The notes beneath the pieces are model-generated. The model saw only the letters and a list, made by a program, of their open reading frames with translations, did no database searches and was not told where the DNA came from. DNA of 64,000 nt from Paenibacillus silvestris (lineage in GTDB: Bacteria; Bacillota; Bacilli; Paenibacillales; NBRC-103111), in contig NZ_WTUZ01000022.1 in assembly GCF_009882985.1 (NCBI RefSeq), forward strand, positions 310,001-374,000. The letters are read 5' to 3'. This document shows, in pieces, positions 34,006 through 42,260 of this stretch. The translations under genes and the position numbers were made by a program. How positions within the stretch are numbered: position 1 is the first letter of the stretch; each line of letters starts with the position of its first letter.

Positions 34006-34956
34006 ATGGAACAGTATGACAGTATAATTGTTGGCGGGGGCATTGCCGGACTTCAGGCGGCTATTCAGCTTGGGAGATATGAGCATCGTGCTCTCGTCAT
34101 TGATGCCGGCTATGGCAGGTCGACCTTGTGCAAAAGCTATCACAACCTTCTAGGTTGGCCAGATGGCGTTTCGGGTGAAGAACTTCGGAGGCTGGGGAGG
34201 CTGCAGGCCGAGAAGCTTGGGGTTGCTTTTGCCCATGATGAAGTTGTACAGGCCGTAAATAAAGGAAAGCCAGGAGATGGCTTTGAGTTATGGGGGAAGT
34301 CTGGCAAAGGGTACGAAGCACCGACGCTGCTGCTAGCGACAGGATTAATGGATCGTATCCCCGACATTCCAGGGTTAAAGCCGTGTCTGGGATTAACGAT
34401 CTATGTATGTCCAGATTGCGATGGCTATGAAATTAGAAATAAAGCGACCATTGTGATGGGGTCGGGTGATGTCGGGGCAGCCATGGCTCTGAAGCTGAGC
34501 CTTCGGACGGATAAGCTGACTTACGTGAACCATGGATTGTGCGCCGTGAAAGGCAGCCATGTGGAAGAACTCAAGAAAAAAGGGATCACCTACATAGCGG
34601 ATGATATTCAAGAGGTAATTGCGAGCGAGAGCGGCCTTTTTGGGGGGCTCGTGACGGTTAATGGGAACCGGCTGGAAGCGGAACGAGGCTTCATTGCTTT
34701 CGGAGGGAATGAAGTGAAATCGGATCTAGCCCGCCAGCTAGGTGCGGAACGATTGGAAAATCGGCATATCATGACAGATGCACGTTCCAAAATGACAAGC
34801 GTGCCGTTCCTCTGGGCCGCCGGCGATGTTGGTGTCCATGCAGAGCAGGTAACGATTGCGATGGGTGAAGGCGCGCAAGCTGCGATTTGGATGAACAAGG
34901 TGCTGCTCATGTTAAAAGAAGAAGCGAACGCCAATAAAGTGGTCGTTCGCTCTTAA
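34006..34956 (+). CDS. Thioredoxin reductase-like FAD/NAD(P)H oxidoreductase
   Basis: The 316-residue flavoprotein has an FAD-binding GGGIAGLQAAIQLGR (about 10-24), a redox-type CPDCDGYE motif near residue 143 in the position of the TrxB active cysteines, a second nucleotide-binding GSGDVGAAMALKL, and the FAD motif FLWAAGDVGVHAEQVTIAMGEG near the end. It may reduce a thioredoxin-like or small-molecule substrate; it is not clearly TrxB itself. Stops of this gene and the convergent DUF2161 gene are only 7 bp apart. An 8-bp inverted repeat (34923-34951) at its 3' end could act as a weak terminator. Confidence 0.83.
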   Translation: MEQYDSIIVGGGIAGLQAAIQLGRYEHRALVIDAGYGRSTLCKSYHNLLGWPDGVSGEELRRLGRLQAEKLGVAFAHDEVVQAVNKGKPGDGFELWGKSGKGYEAPTLLLATGLMDRIPDIPGLKPCLGLTIYVCPDCDGYEIRNKATIVMGSGDVGAAMALKLSLRTDKLTYVNHGLCAVKGSHVEELKKKGITYIADDIQEVIASESGLFGGLVTVNGNRLEAERGFIAFGGNEVKSDLARQLGAERLENRHIMTDARSKMTSVPFLWAAGDVGVHAEQVTIAMGEGAQAAIWMNKVLLMLKEEANANKVVVRS

Positions 34957-34963
34957 GGTGTTC

Positions 34964-35677
34964 TTAGGGCGCTTCCGCGGGAGAAAAAGCAGTGGTAACG
35001 TGAACGTAGTCCGCCAAAGCTTGCTCACCAAGCGGGGTGATGTGATAGATGCCGCGACTTTGGCGAACGAACCAGCGGTAGTAGTTTTTCTGAAGCAGGG
35101 AGCTGACGGCTTTGTTATTCGTCAGGTCACGAAGCTTCCGCGGACTAAGAGGTCCATGTTCACGCATCAAATAAGCGCAATGCAGCGATTTCTCACGGTA
35201 AGCGGTCATCAGCTTTTGCTGAGAGCTGCCACCTACGTTGTAGTCACCGCTTCGTTCATGAAACTCATTGACGACTCGCAAAGCTGCTCTTTTATTGTGG
35301 CGCAGCATATAAGGTGTAGGCTCGCAGACGAGATCGACTGCGGGTTTTTTGCGTTTGTAGAATTGAACGGTCAAGACGCCTAGTCCGAGCATGCGGCAGA
35401 GTCGCCGAATATCTTCCCACTGCAAGCGATGCGGAGCTTTCCCTTTATTAGGCAGTTCGAAAGCAACATACACTTGCTCCGTCAGACGAAGGCGATCGAT
35501 GCCTTGCACAAGGAGCGGGATGTTAAAGCTTTTCTTGAGCTCTACGACGACAGGGGGCTCATCCCCGCGAATAGCGACTAAGTCACAATGTTTCACTTCT
35601 CCGCGAACGGCATAGCCGCGTTCTTCAAAATATTGTTTCACCGGAGCGTACAGCTCCGTCTCGGTTTGAATGGGCAT
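34964..35677 (-). CDS. DUF2161 protein, PD-(D/E)XK nuclease-like
   Basis: The 237-residue protein has an N-terminal part matching a PD-(D/E)XK phosphodiesterase core: EVKHCDLVAIRGDEPPVVVELKK gives the Asp and the ExK pair (about residues 32-50). The C-terminal region (about 150-225) looks like a winged helix (LMREHGPLSPRKLRDLT). The family is predicted to act on nucleic acid, but its job is unknown. ATG 35677 has GGAGGAG 10 bp upstream on the minus strand. Confidence 0.75.
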   Translation of the reverse strand: MPIQTETELYAPVKQYFEERGYAVRGEVKHCDLVAIRGDEPPVVVELKKSFNIPLLVQGIDRLRLTEQVYVAFELPNKGKAPHRLQWEDIRRLCRMLGLGVLTVQFYKRKKPAVDLVCEPTPYMLRHNKRAALRVVNEFHERSGDYNVGGSSQQKLMTAYREKSLHCAYLMREHGPLSPRKLRDLTNNKAVSSLLQKNYYRWFVRQSRGIYHITPLGEQALADYVHVTTAFSPAEAP

Positions 35678-35803
35678 GATGGATATTCTCCTCCTACTTG
35701 CGATGAAGGCAATGTGTATCATTATAGCATAGGTTTTGTTAAAATAGGGGAAGAAGAACTTGTACGTACATCTTGGTAAGGTGGCGTGCGGGGAATGATT
35801 TTT

Positions 35804-35911
35804 GAGTGATGGAGTAGGGATTTGAGGAAGCTGAAGTTGGAGTGATGGAGTAGGGATTTGAGGAAGCTGAAGTTCGAGTGATCGAATAGGGATTCAAGGA
35901 AGCTGAAATTT
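35804..35911. repeat. Three tandem copies of a 36-bp unit
   Basis: Units 35804-35839, 35840-35875 and 35876-35911 abut without spacers. Units 1 and 2 differ only at the last base; unit 3 has several changes. It lies between the DUF2161 and glycerol-1-phosphate dehydrogenase genes. Its length is a multiple of three, so a minus-strand frame passes through it, but no ribosome site supports coding. Confidence 0.85.
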
Positions 35912-35941
35912 GGTTTTGGAGATGGAGAGGGGATGTTGGGA

Positions 35942-37258
35942 ATGAGTGAGGTTTTGAATACATGGCTTGGTCGTACGATTGATTGCGCATGTGGGCAGAG
36001 GCATGAAATTCCGATTCGTCGTATCGTTATTGAGCGAGATGCGCTGGGGCAGGTGGCCGGTTATTTGAAAGAAGCCGGCTACCGTGAAGTCACGCTTGTC
36101 GCGGATGAGAAGACGTATCAAGCGGCGGGCGTGAAGCTGCGCGGGCTGCTCGAAGCCGCGCAAGTCAAGGTCAGCATCAGCGTGATCCGTGAGAACGCGA
36201 TGGGGGAAGTTGCCGCCGATGAGGAAGCGATCGTCCAGCTGATGCTGGACACGCCATTATCGTCGGAGGTTCTGCTTGCCGTGGGGGCGGGAACCCTGCA
36301 CGACATTGTGCGCTTCGTCGGTCACCGCACGAAGCGGCCGTTCTTGTCTGTGCCGACGGCTCCATCCGTCGACGGCTTCGCTTCGGTCGGCGCGCCGCTC
36401 ATCGTGCGCGGCTTCAAGACCACGATCCCGGCGAGCTCACCGGAAGCGATTTTTGCCGATCTCGCGCTGCTGGCGGAAGCGCCGCAAGCGATGATCGCAG
36501 CCGGCCTCGGCGACATGCTCGGCAAGCACACTTCGCTGGCCGACTGGTCGCTGGGACGCGTGCTCCTTGACGAGCACTACTGCGAGCTGAGCGCGCGGTT
36601 GACGCTGGAAGCCGTGGAGCTCTGCACGGCTCACTTGGACGAGATCGCGCAGCGCACGGATCTCGGCTTGTTGAAGCTGATGGAAGGCCTGCTGCTATCC
36701 GGCCTTTCCATGCTCTTGGTCGGCCACTCGCGGCCGGCCTCCGGAGCAGAGCACCATCTCTCCCACTACTGGGAGATGGTGCTTCTGCAGCAGCGCCGCC
36801 GGGCGCTGCTGCACGGCGCGAAGGTCGGCGTCGCGACCGTGATGATGGCGCAGCGCTATGCGTCGCTGCGGGACATCACGGCCGCTGAGGCCGCTGCGCG
36901 CCTAGCGCAAAGCCAGGCCCCAAGCCGGCAAACGGATGCGGAGCGCATCCGCAAGGCCTATGGGGCCATGGCGGAGCAGGTCATCGCCGAGAATTTCCCG
37001 GCGGATGGCGGCGTTGTTGATAGCGAGGCGCTGAAAGCGCGCATCGCGGAGAGGTGGGGCGATGTGCAAGCCATCGCCCGCGCGGTCCCTGCACCCGAGC
37101 AGCTGACGGCGTGGCTCGGGGCTGTGCAGGGACCGGTGGCGCCGGAGCAGCTCGGCGTAGAGCCGGACCTGGTGGAGGCGTCACTGCGGGATGCGCTGTT
37201 TGTGCGCAACCGGTTTACGGTGCTGCGTTTACTGCGACTGCTGGACGATTCCAAGTAG
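35942..37258 (+). CDS. egsA: sn-glycerol-1-phosphate dehydrogenase (AraM/EgsA)
   Basis: It reduces dihydroxyacetone phosphate to sn-glycerol-1-phosphate using NAD(P)H; the B. subtilis homologue AraM feeds heptaprenylglyceryl lipids. The 438-residue protein has the nucleotide-binding AVGAGTLHDIVRFVGHR, the SVPTAPSVDGFASVGAP active site, the metal-binding AGLGDMLGKHTSLADW and SGAEHHLSHYWE histidines. ATG 35942 has GAGAGGGG 9 bp upstream; ATG 35933 abuts that site. From about 36100 the gene is visibly richer in GC than its neighbours. Confidence 0.9.
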   Translation: MSEVLNTWLGRTIDCACGQRHEIPIRRIVIERDALGQVAGYLKEAGYREVTLVADEKTYQAAGVKLRGLLEAAQVKVSISVIRENAMGEVAADEEAIVQLMLDTPLSSEVLLAVGAGTLHDIVRFVGHRTKRPFLSVPTAPSVDGFASVGAPLIVRGFKTTIPASSPEAIFADLALLAEAPQAMIAAGLGDMLGKHTSLADWSLGRVLLDEHYCELSARLTLEAVELCTAHLDEIAQRTDLGLLKLMEGLLLSGLSMLLVGHSRPASGAEHHLSHYWEMVLLQQRRRALLHGAKVGVATVMMAQRYASLRDITAAEAAARLAQSQAPSRQTDAERIRKAYGAMAEQVIAENFPADGGVVDSEALKARIAERWGDVQAIARAVPAPEQLTAWLGAVQGPVAPEQLGVEPDLVEASLRDALFVRNRFTVLRLLRLLDDSK

Positions 37259-37261
37259 AGC

Positions 37262-37555
37262 CTAATGGACTGAGACGCTGCTAATTTCCATTATTGGCCG
37301 AGGTTTCATAGTGGTGTCTCATAGTTTCTTTTATTGGTTTCGGTTTCTTTACCGTATCTTACTATTATCTCTAACGGACCGAGACGCCGCTAATTCCCAT
37401 TTTTAGCTCGAAAATAGAACCTAACGGACTCAAGAGCCGCTATCTGCCTTGAAACACCCCAAAACCAGTCTTGAATAACCAGATAAAGGCTGTACAGTCC
37501 GTTAGCTCTCACAAATACAGCCGGGAACCCAAATAGCGACCCGTGTGTCCGTTAC
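37262..37555. repeat. Clustered TAACGGAC intergenic repeats
   Basis: The word CTAA(C/T)GGAC(T/C) followed by GAG(A)CGC-GCTAATT occurs at 37262, 37371 and 37421 (third copy shortened), with inverted copies AGTCCGTTAG (37495-37504) and GTCCGTTA (37547-37554). No coding sense was found. It looks like a dispersed intergenic repeat family. Confidence 0.6.
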
Positions 37556-37558
37556 ATA

Positions 37559-37591
37559 AAAACTCCTGAGGTAAAGTCTCAGGGTTTTTTT
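37559..37591 (+). terminator. Terminator downstream of egsA
   Basis: CCTGAG pairs with CTCAGG, extended by AAAAC/GTTTT, and followed by a T run. Confidence 0.75.
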
Positions 37592-37646
37592 GCCTTTTCA
37601 CCGCGTAGCTCGAACTCACCAAATGATAAAAAAAGACAAAAGCATC

Positions 37647-37718
37647 GTAAAAAACTGCATCTAGTTTTTCCTGATCGGGGATTATGATAGAAGCATTCAA
37701 GGTTTGAAAGCGTGTACA
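37647..37718 (+). promoter_or_regulatory. Candidate regulated promoter of the SLH protein gene with cre site
   Basis: GTAAAAAACTGCA (37647-37659) resembles the GTAAAAAATGACA block of the downstream sugar island, but the nearest -10 (TATGAT, 37683-37688) is 36 bp rather than 56 bp away. TGAAAGCGTGTACA (37705-37718) matches the cre consensus TGAAAGCGTTTACA at 13 of 14 positions, just after the predicted start of transcription. That position fits CcpA repression. Confidence 0.5.
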
Positions 37719-37746
37719 CCAAGGTTTCCTTGATGCAGAGCAGATG

Positions 37747-37788
37747 CAGATTGAGATTCAGATTGAGATTCAGATTCAGATTCAAATT
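37747..37788. repeat. Hexanucleotide microsatellite
   Basis: Seven consecutive hexamers of the form (C/G)A(G/A)ATT lie in the 5' leader of the SLH gene, about 130 bp before its start. Confidence 0.85.
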
Positions 37789-37917
37789 CTACGGAGAGAG
37801 GAGGAATCTTACCGAGCAGCATGAGCCGACTTCATCAGCAACCTATAGAATCGCGGTTACGGGTAAATCCGGAATCCAGTACGCCAATCTATTACTATGA
37901 AAGGGGTTAGCCCCCGA

Positions 37918-40900
37918 ATGAAATCATTTAAACATTTTAGAAGAAGAGTAGCTTTGTCATTGGCCGTATTCCTTATTTGTCATCTTGCTATTGGACAGTT
38001 TTCCCTATTGTCAATGACGAATGTCGCTAGTGCTGCCGGAGCTTCCTCTGTTGATGTGCTCGATTCGCAGTTCATTAACAGCCACGGCGGTAATTCAGTT
38101 TCCATACATGCAGACCCATCCAGATCGCCTTACGACGTTTTTGGCGAAGCATTTGGAACAGATAATCCTGTTGAAGGTGCCACCAAAACGGCAAGAGATA
38201 TTCTCGGCGAAGAGGCCGAAAGACATGTGGCCAATTACTATGATCAGGCATTAGGAAAAGATGTTTTCAAAGTTGAAGTGAATGGCAACGATTGCTTTTC
38301 CTGTTATTTGCATAATACAACCTATGACAGTACAACCGGGCAGTTCGTTGGAGGGAATGATGACAGACAGCGAATTGAAATCAGACCGCCAGATGAGAAC
38401 CAAGACCGAATTGGTTTGGAAAATGATATTACGGCATACAACTGGAAGTTGAAGATTGATAAAGACTTGACCAAGCCGGATGGTTTTTTTCATATTTTCC
38501 AATACAAGGCATACAACTCCTACGGATTGGTGGGTAACAAATTACCGCTTCATGACGCTGCTAATTATCCAAACTTCTCTAGCGCCGAAGATGGTAATCC
38601 GATACTTACGTTTACGGTTTCCTCATCTGCCACGCAGAATTTGGAGTTCCGCTATGCCAATATCGGTACGGATGCCGGGCAAGAAACGCTTGCCAGTATT
38701 CCGCTGAATGACGTGAAAGACAAATGGGTGGATATAACGGTTAAAATTTTAAACTCGGAATATGGTTGGGTCACAATGATTATGAAGGACGTCGAGACAG
38801 GCAAAGTATTGATGGAATACAACGATCCTAACCGGGTTCTTGATATTTGGAGACGTCCTGAGATCAAGTATAACGGGTCGACGTTCGAGGGGCCGTATCC
38901 TGCCGTGGATGATATGATTAACCGTCCGAAATGGGGTATCTATCGAAAAGCGGATAAGTCAAATCCCAATGTGAAGGATGCCAAGATTTACCTTGCTGAC
39001 ATGACGCTGTATAAGTCGGCTGTAGATGTTTCACCGGTTAACTTGGCTTACGGTAAAAAGGCATATAATTACGGCCCTGCAAGCGGCAATACGTTCCAGG
39101 TCGCGAATGCTAAACCAGAGAGACTCCTGGATGGGGTTCAAACAGACCCGGTAAAGTATACGAACGTGACGCAAGTGCCTCAGAACAATACATCAGCGTT
39201 AGGAGATCTGAGTTGGATCGGTACGGAAAGCTCCAAAAAGGGCAGCGTAGTCATCGATTTAGGGAAGAAAATGCCGTTTAGTCAAGTCAAGCTATTCGCC
39301 AAAACTTTAAGATTGCAGACGGTGAATATAGCCGTTTCAGATGACGAGACAGATCATACCGAAGCAGATTTAAGTACTATTATTTTTAAAGCAGATACCT
39401 CCTTTACCTATAATGGCCCTAATAGCGGGGGAGATGATGCGGCAGATAAGGAGTATGTGATTGATCTAGGGAAGTCGTTAACCTCCCGATATGTCAAATT
39501 TTATTTTGTAAATGGTACAGGTTCTAATGGTACGGGCACGCCACTTAATGGACTACCTACATATGTTATGACAGGACCGCCTCGGATCACGGAGCTTGAA
39601 ATGTACAATGCGCCTCAAACGCCATCGAATGTGGTAATTGAATACACCGGCGGATCTCAAGCGACTATTTCCTGGAATGAGGTTCCTGCCGATCATTTCA
39701 TTATTTACGATAACGGAAAGGTACTTGTTGATGGGGTGGGCGCTAATAGCGTTAACCTGACGAATTTAGACCCTGGTGCCTTATATAATCTTTCTGTTAG
39801 GACGGTTTATACGGATCCGTATTCGTTCAAGCCGTTGCTTTCAGCGGTAAGTGAAGTGAAGGTGCTGCACACCGATGGAGACCCGATTATTCCTAATCCG
39901 CCTACATCCGTTACAGCGACAGCGTTATCTGATAAATCTATCCAAGTTGTATGGGACGCTGTAGCAGATGCCCAGAATTATAAGGTGGCACTAGTTAATG
40001 GTGATACGGAAAGGATCGTGGCTGCTGAGGTTCAGGATACCTCCTATACGATCAAGGATCTATCTCCTGGTACGACTTATAAAGTGAAGGTTTACGCGAT
40101 TCGCAGAGGTACTTTGTCAGCTACCGGCGCAGAAGGCGAAGTCACGACTACAGGTATCAAGAACGCTTCCGACAATCTGCTATTCAATAAGGAAGTCCAG
40201 TATCCACGAGTTTGGAACGATGATACAAGCAGTTATAGTGCTGGCAAGGCTCTGGACAATGAGACAGGTTCCAGGTGGGTTGCGCTAAAAGGCTCGACTT
40301 CCTCATGGATGATGGTGGATATCGGGGAACCGACGTCGGTAAACAGCCTTGCATACAATAGCTTTCAAAACAAGCTGAAAAAGGTTTCGTTTTATTATGC
40401 CACCGACAGTGAAGCGTTCACGAATCCAAACAGTGATAAATGGATAAAGTTATTGACCGATGACCGTGTAAGCCAAGGGAAATACGGCAATCCGAATATT
40501 ACGAGTATAGATGAGAAAATATCACTCCCTGCGCCTGTAGAGGCAAGATATATCAAATTTACAGTCGATGAGGTCGATGGTGATATTAATGTCAATGAGG
40601 TTAAAGCTTATGGACCGATATCCTTTACGGGGAATTCTGCCCTTAAGGCGACGGAAATAACGGATCGCAGTGCTGCTTTAAGCTGGTCTGGCGCCACGAC
40701 GACCTTACCGGTATCTGCGTACGACATTTATCAAGGAAATACCAAATTAACAAGTGTGACAGCCGATGTCTATACCTACAGTGCAGTCGGATTGATACCA
40801 AGTTCAGCTTATACCTTTAGGGTGAAGGCTGTTAGTCAGTCTGTCTATGGCTCCGTGTACGAGACACTGGGCGGACTGCCGCTTCAGTTAACTACGTTAG

Positions 40901-42057
40901 GACCGATCACGCTTCCGCCTACAGATTCGGATTCAGAAGGCTCTGGTGGCACAGGTTCTGCTTCTGGACCTTCAACCCCTTCAACGCCTGCGAACCCCGA
41001 CACTACGAACAGTGCAGGAGTGATTACAGCTGTTCGAGTGCAGGGAGAGAACGCCTATTTAGCTGCTATTCCGGCCGAATTCCTTAGTAATGGCTCCCTG
41101 ACAAGGAAGACAGAGGTCAGGTCGGAAATTGGGAATGTGATCTTGCCAGGGAATATGTTTAGCTCCGGCGCGCTTGGAGATAACAAAACGGTTGAATTAA
41201 AGCTTACTATGACGGATAAGTCGGCGCTCCCCGACACACTTCAGACGTTGATTGGAGATAGACCAATTGTTGATTTAACTCTATGGGTAGAGGGCAAGAA
41301 GGTGGAATTTAATAATCCTTCCGCTTCTGTTGAAGTAACCATGCCTTATCAACCGACAGCCGAAGAGTTAGCCAATCCGGAACACATTGTTGTTTGGTAT
41401 GTGGATGATAGTGGCGCTCTAACACCAGTTCCGAGCGGGAAGTATGATGCTGGCAGCGGAACAGTCACGTTTAGGACCACACATTTTAGCAAGTATGCGG
41501 TAGGATTCGTTGTAAAAAGCTTCGACGATCTTACGAGTGTTGAGTGGGCTAGGAAGTCTATTGAAGTGTTGGCGTCCAAAGGCATCATTAACGGAAAGTC
41601 TGACGTAGAGTTCGCGCCGGGCACGCCAATAACACGAGCGGAATATATTACGCTGCTCATGAAGACGTTAGGTCTATCAGCTGCAACTGAGGCTGTATTT
41701 GATGATGTGAAAACATCCGATTACTTCTATCAAGAAGTCATGATCGCGAAGGCGCTTGGGATTGTGGAAGGGAAAGATCGGAACGTGTTTGCTCCCAATG
41801 AAGAGATTACCCGCCAAGATATGATGGCGATGACAGCAAGAGCCTTGAAGCAAGCAGGCAAGCTGAATACGTCGGTCCGTACAACGAGTCTAAGTGCATT
41901 CGCAGACTCTAAAGATGTTGCGGACTATGCCGCAGAAAGTGCCGCTTTATTAGTTGGTAAAGGCTTGATTCAAGGTAACGGTAATTTGCTGCAACCGCTG
42001 AATAAGAGTACACGAGCAGAAGTAGCCGTTCTGATGTACAGAATTTATAACGATTAA
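37918..42057 (+). CDS. Large secreted SLH protein with lyase-like, F5/8C and Fn3 domains
   Basis: This is a 1379-residue surface protein. A signal peptide (1 to about 40, ending SAAGA) is followed by a beta-rich region (about 45-360) resembling polysaccharide-lyase jelly rolls (QRIEIRPP, then FHIFQYK); an F5/8 type C (discoidin) domain (about 370-570); two Fn3 domains (about 575-755); a second F5/8C domain (about 760-905); a third Fn3 (about 910-1000); an S/G/T/P linker; a beta domain (about 1035-1195); and three SLH repeats (from FDDLTSVEWARK to the end) that bind pyruvylated wall polymer. It probably holds a glycan-degrading activity at the cell surface. Start ATG 37918 follows AAGGGG; ATG 37897 has no site. 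Confidence 0.85.
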   Translation: MKSFKHFRRRVALSLAVFLICHLAIGQFSLLSMTNVASAAGASSVDVLDSQFINSHGGNSVSIHADPSRSPYDVFGEAFGTDNPVEGATKTARDILGEEAERHVANYYDQALGKDVFKVEVNGNDCFSCYLHNTTYDSTTGQFVGGNDDRQRIEIRPPDENQDRIGLENDITAYNWKLKIDKDLTKPDGFFHIFQYKAYNSYGLVGNKLPLHDAANYPNFSSAEDGNPILTFTVSSSATQNLEFRYANIGTDAGQETLASIPLNDVKDKWVDITVKILNSEYGWVTMIMKDVETGKVLMEYNDPNRVLDIWRRPEIKYNGSTFEGPYPAVDDMINRPKWGIYRKADKSNPNVKDAKIYLADMTLYKSAVDVSPVNLAYGKKAYNYGPASGNTFQVANAKPERLLDGVQTDPVKYTNVTQVPQNNTSALGDLSWIGTESSKKGSVVIDLGKKMPFSQVKLFAKTLRLQTVNIAVSDDETDHTEADLSTIIFKADTSFTYNGPNSGGDDAADKEYVIDLGKSLTSRYVKFYFVNGTGSNGTGTPLNGLPTYVMTGPPRITELEMYNAPQTPSNVVIEYTGGSQATISWNEVPADHFIIYDNGKVLVDGVGANSVNLTNLDPGALYNLSVRTVYTDPYSFKPLLSAVSEVKVLHTDGDPIIPNPPTSVTATALSDKSIQVVWDAVADAQNYKVALVNGDTERIVAAEVQDTSYTIKDLSPGTTYKVKVYAIRRGTLSATGAEGEVTTTGIKNASDNLLFNKEVQYPRVWNDDTSSYSAGKALDNETGSRWVALKGSTSSWMMVDIGEPTSVNSLAYNSFQNKLKKVSFYYATDSEAFTNPNSDKWIKLLTDDRVSQGKYGNPNITSIDEKISLPAPVEARYIKFTVDEVDGDINVNEVKAYGPISFTGNSALKATEITDRSAALSWSGATTTLPVSAYDIYQGNTKLTSVTADVYTYSAVGLIPSSAYTFRVKAVSQSVYGSVYETLGGLPLQLTTLGPITLPPTDSDSEGSGGTGSASGPSTPSTPANPDTTNSAGVITAVRVQGENAYLAAIPAEFLSNGSLTRKTEVRSEIGNVILPGNMFSSGALGDNKTVELKLTMTDKSALPDTLQTLIGDRPIVDLTLWVEGKKVEFNNPSASVEVTMPYQPTAEELANPEHIVVWYVDDSGALTPVPSGKYDAGSGTVTFRTTHFSKYAVGFVVKSFDDLTSVEWARKSIEVLASKGIINGKSDVEFAPGTPITRAEYITLLMKTLGLSAATEAVFDDVKTSDYFYQEVMIAKALGIVEGKDRNVFAPNEEITRQDMMAMTARALKQAGKLNTSVRTTSLSAFADSKDVADYAAESAALLVGKGLIQGNGNLLQPLNKSTRAEVAVLMYRIYND

Positions 42058-42093
42058 TTTTATCTATGCAGGCATGGTCTGTATAGATGGACT

Positions 42094-42135
42094 GGACGCC
42101 CTGGGGAGCATGCTCCCTGGTTGGCGTCTTTTTTA
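42094..42135 (+). terminator. Terminator of the SLH protein gene
   Basis: GACGCC pairs with GGCGTC, with an inner GGGAGCATGCTCCC palindrome, followed by TTTTTT. Confidence 0.88.
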
Positions 42136-42157
42136 TGCATGGCTCCGTAGCAAAAGT

Positions 42158-42219
42158 GTAAAAAATCACAACCCAGCTAAATTTTTGCCATCCCTTTCAT
42201 TCAGATTGTTTTCTATACT
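42158..42219 (+). promoter_or_regulatory. Island promoter P1 (before GH4 gene)
   Basis: GTAAAAAATCACA (42158-42170), then CTAAATTTTTGCC downstream, and TATACT (-10, 42214-42219) 56 bp from the block start. No -35 hexamer is recognisable. Confidence 0.7.
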
Positions 42220-42260
42220 TGTAGCGTATGCATGACTGCACGATGGTGAGGAGGAGCAAA

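Noticed and set aside
34958..35383. 141-codon plus-strand frame opposite the DUF2161 gene
   Set aside because: It is antisense to a gene with a strong ribosome site and domain support; no matching features of its own.
35804..35911. Possible CRISPR array
   Set aside because: The 36-bp units touch each other with no spacers, there are only three, and no cas genes are near.
35739..35990. Minus-strand frame encoding a 12-residue repeat
   Set aside because: It is the translation of the 36-bp tandem DNA repeat; no ribosome site, and it runs into the egsA start region.
42222..42235. cre-like word after the -10 of island promoter P1
   Set aside because: Only about 9 of 14 positions fit the consensus, too weak to claim CcpA control.
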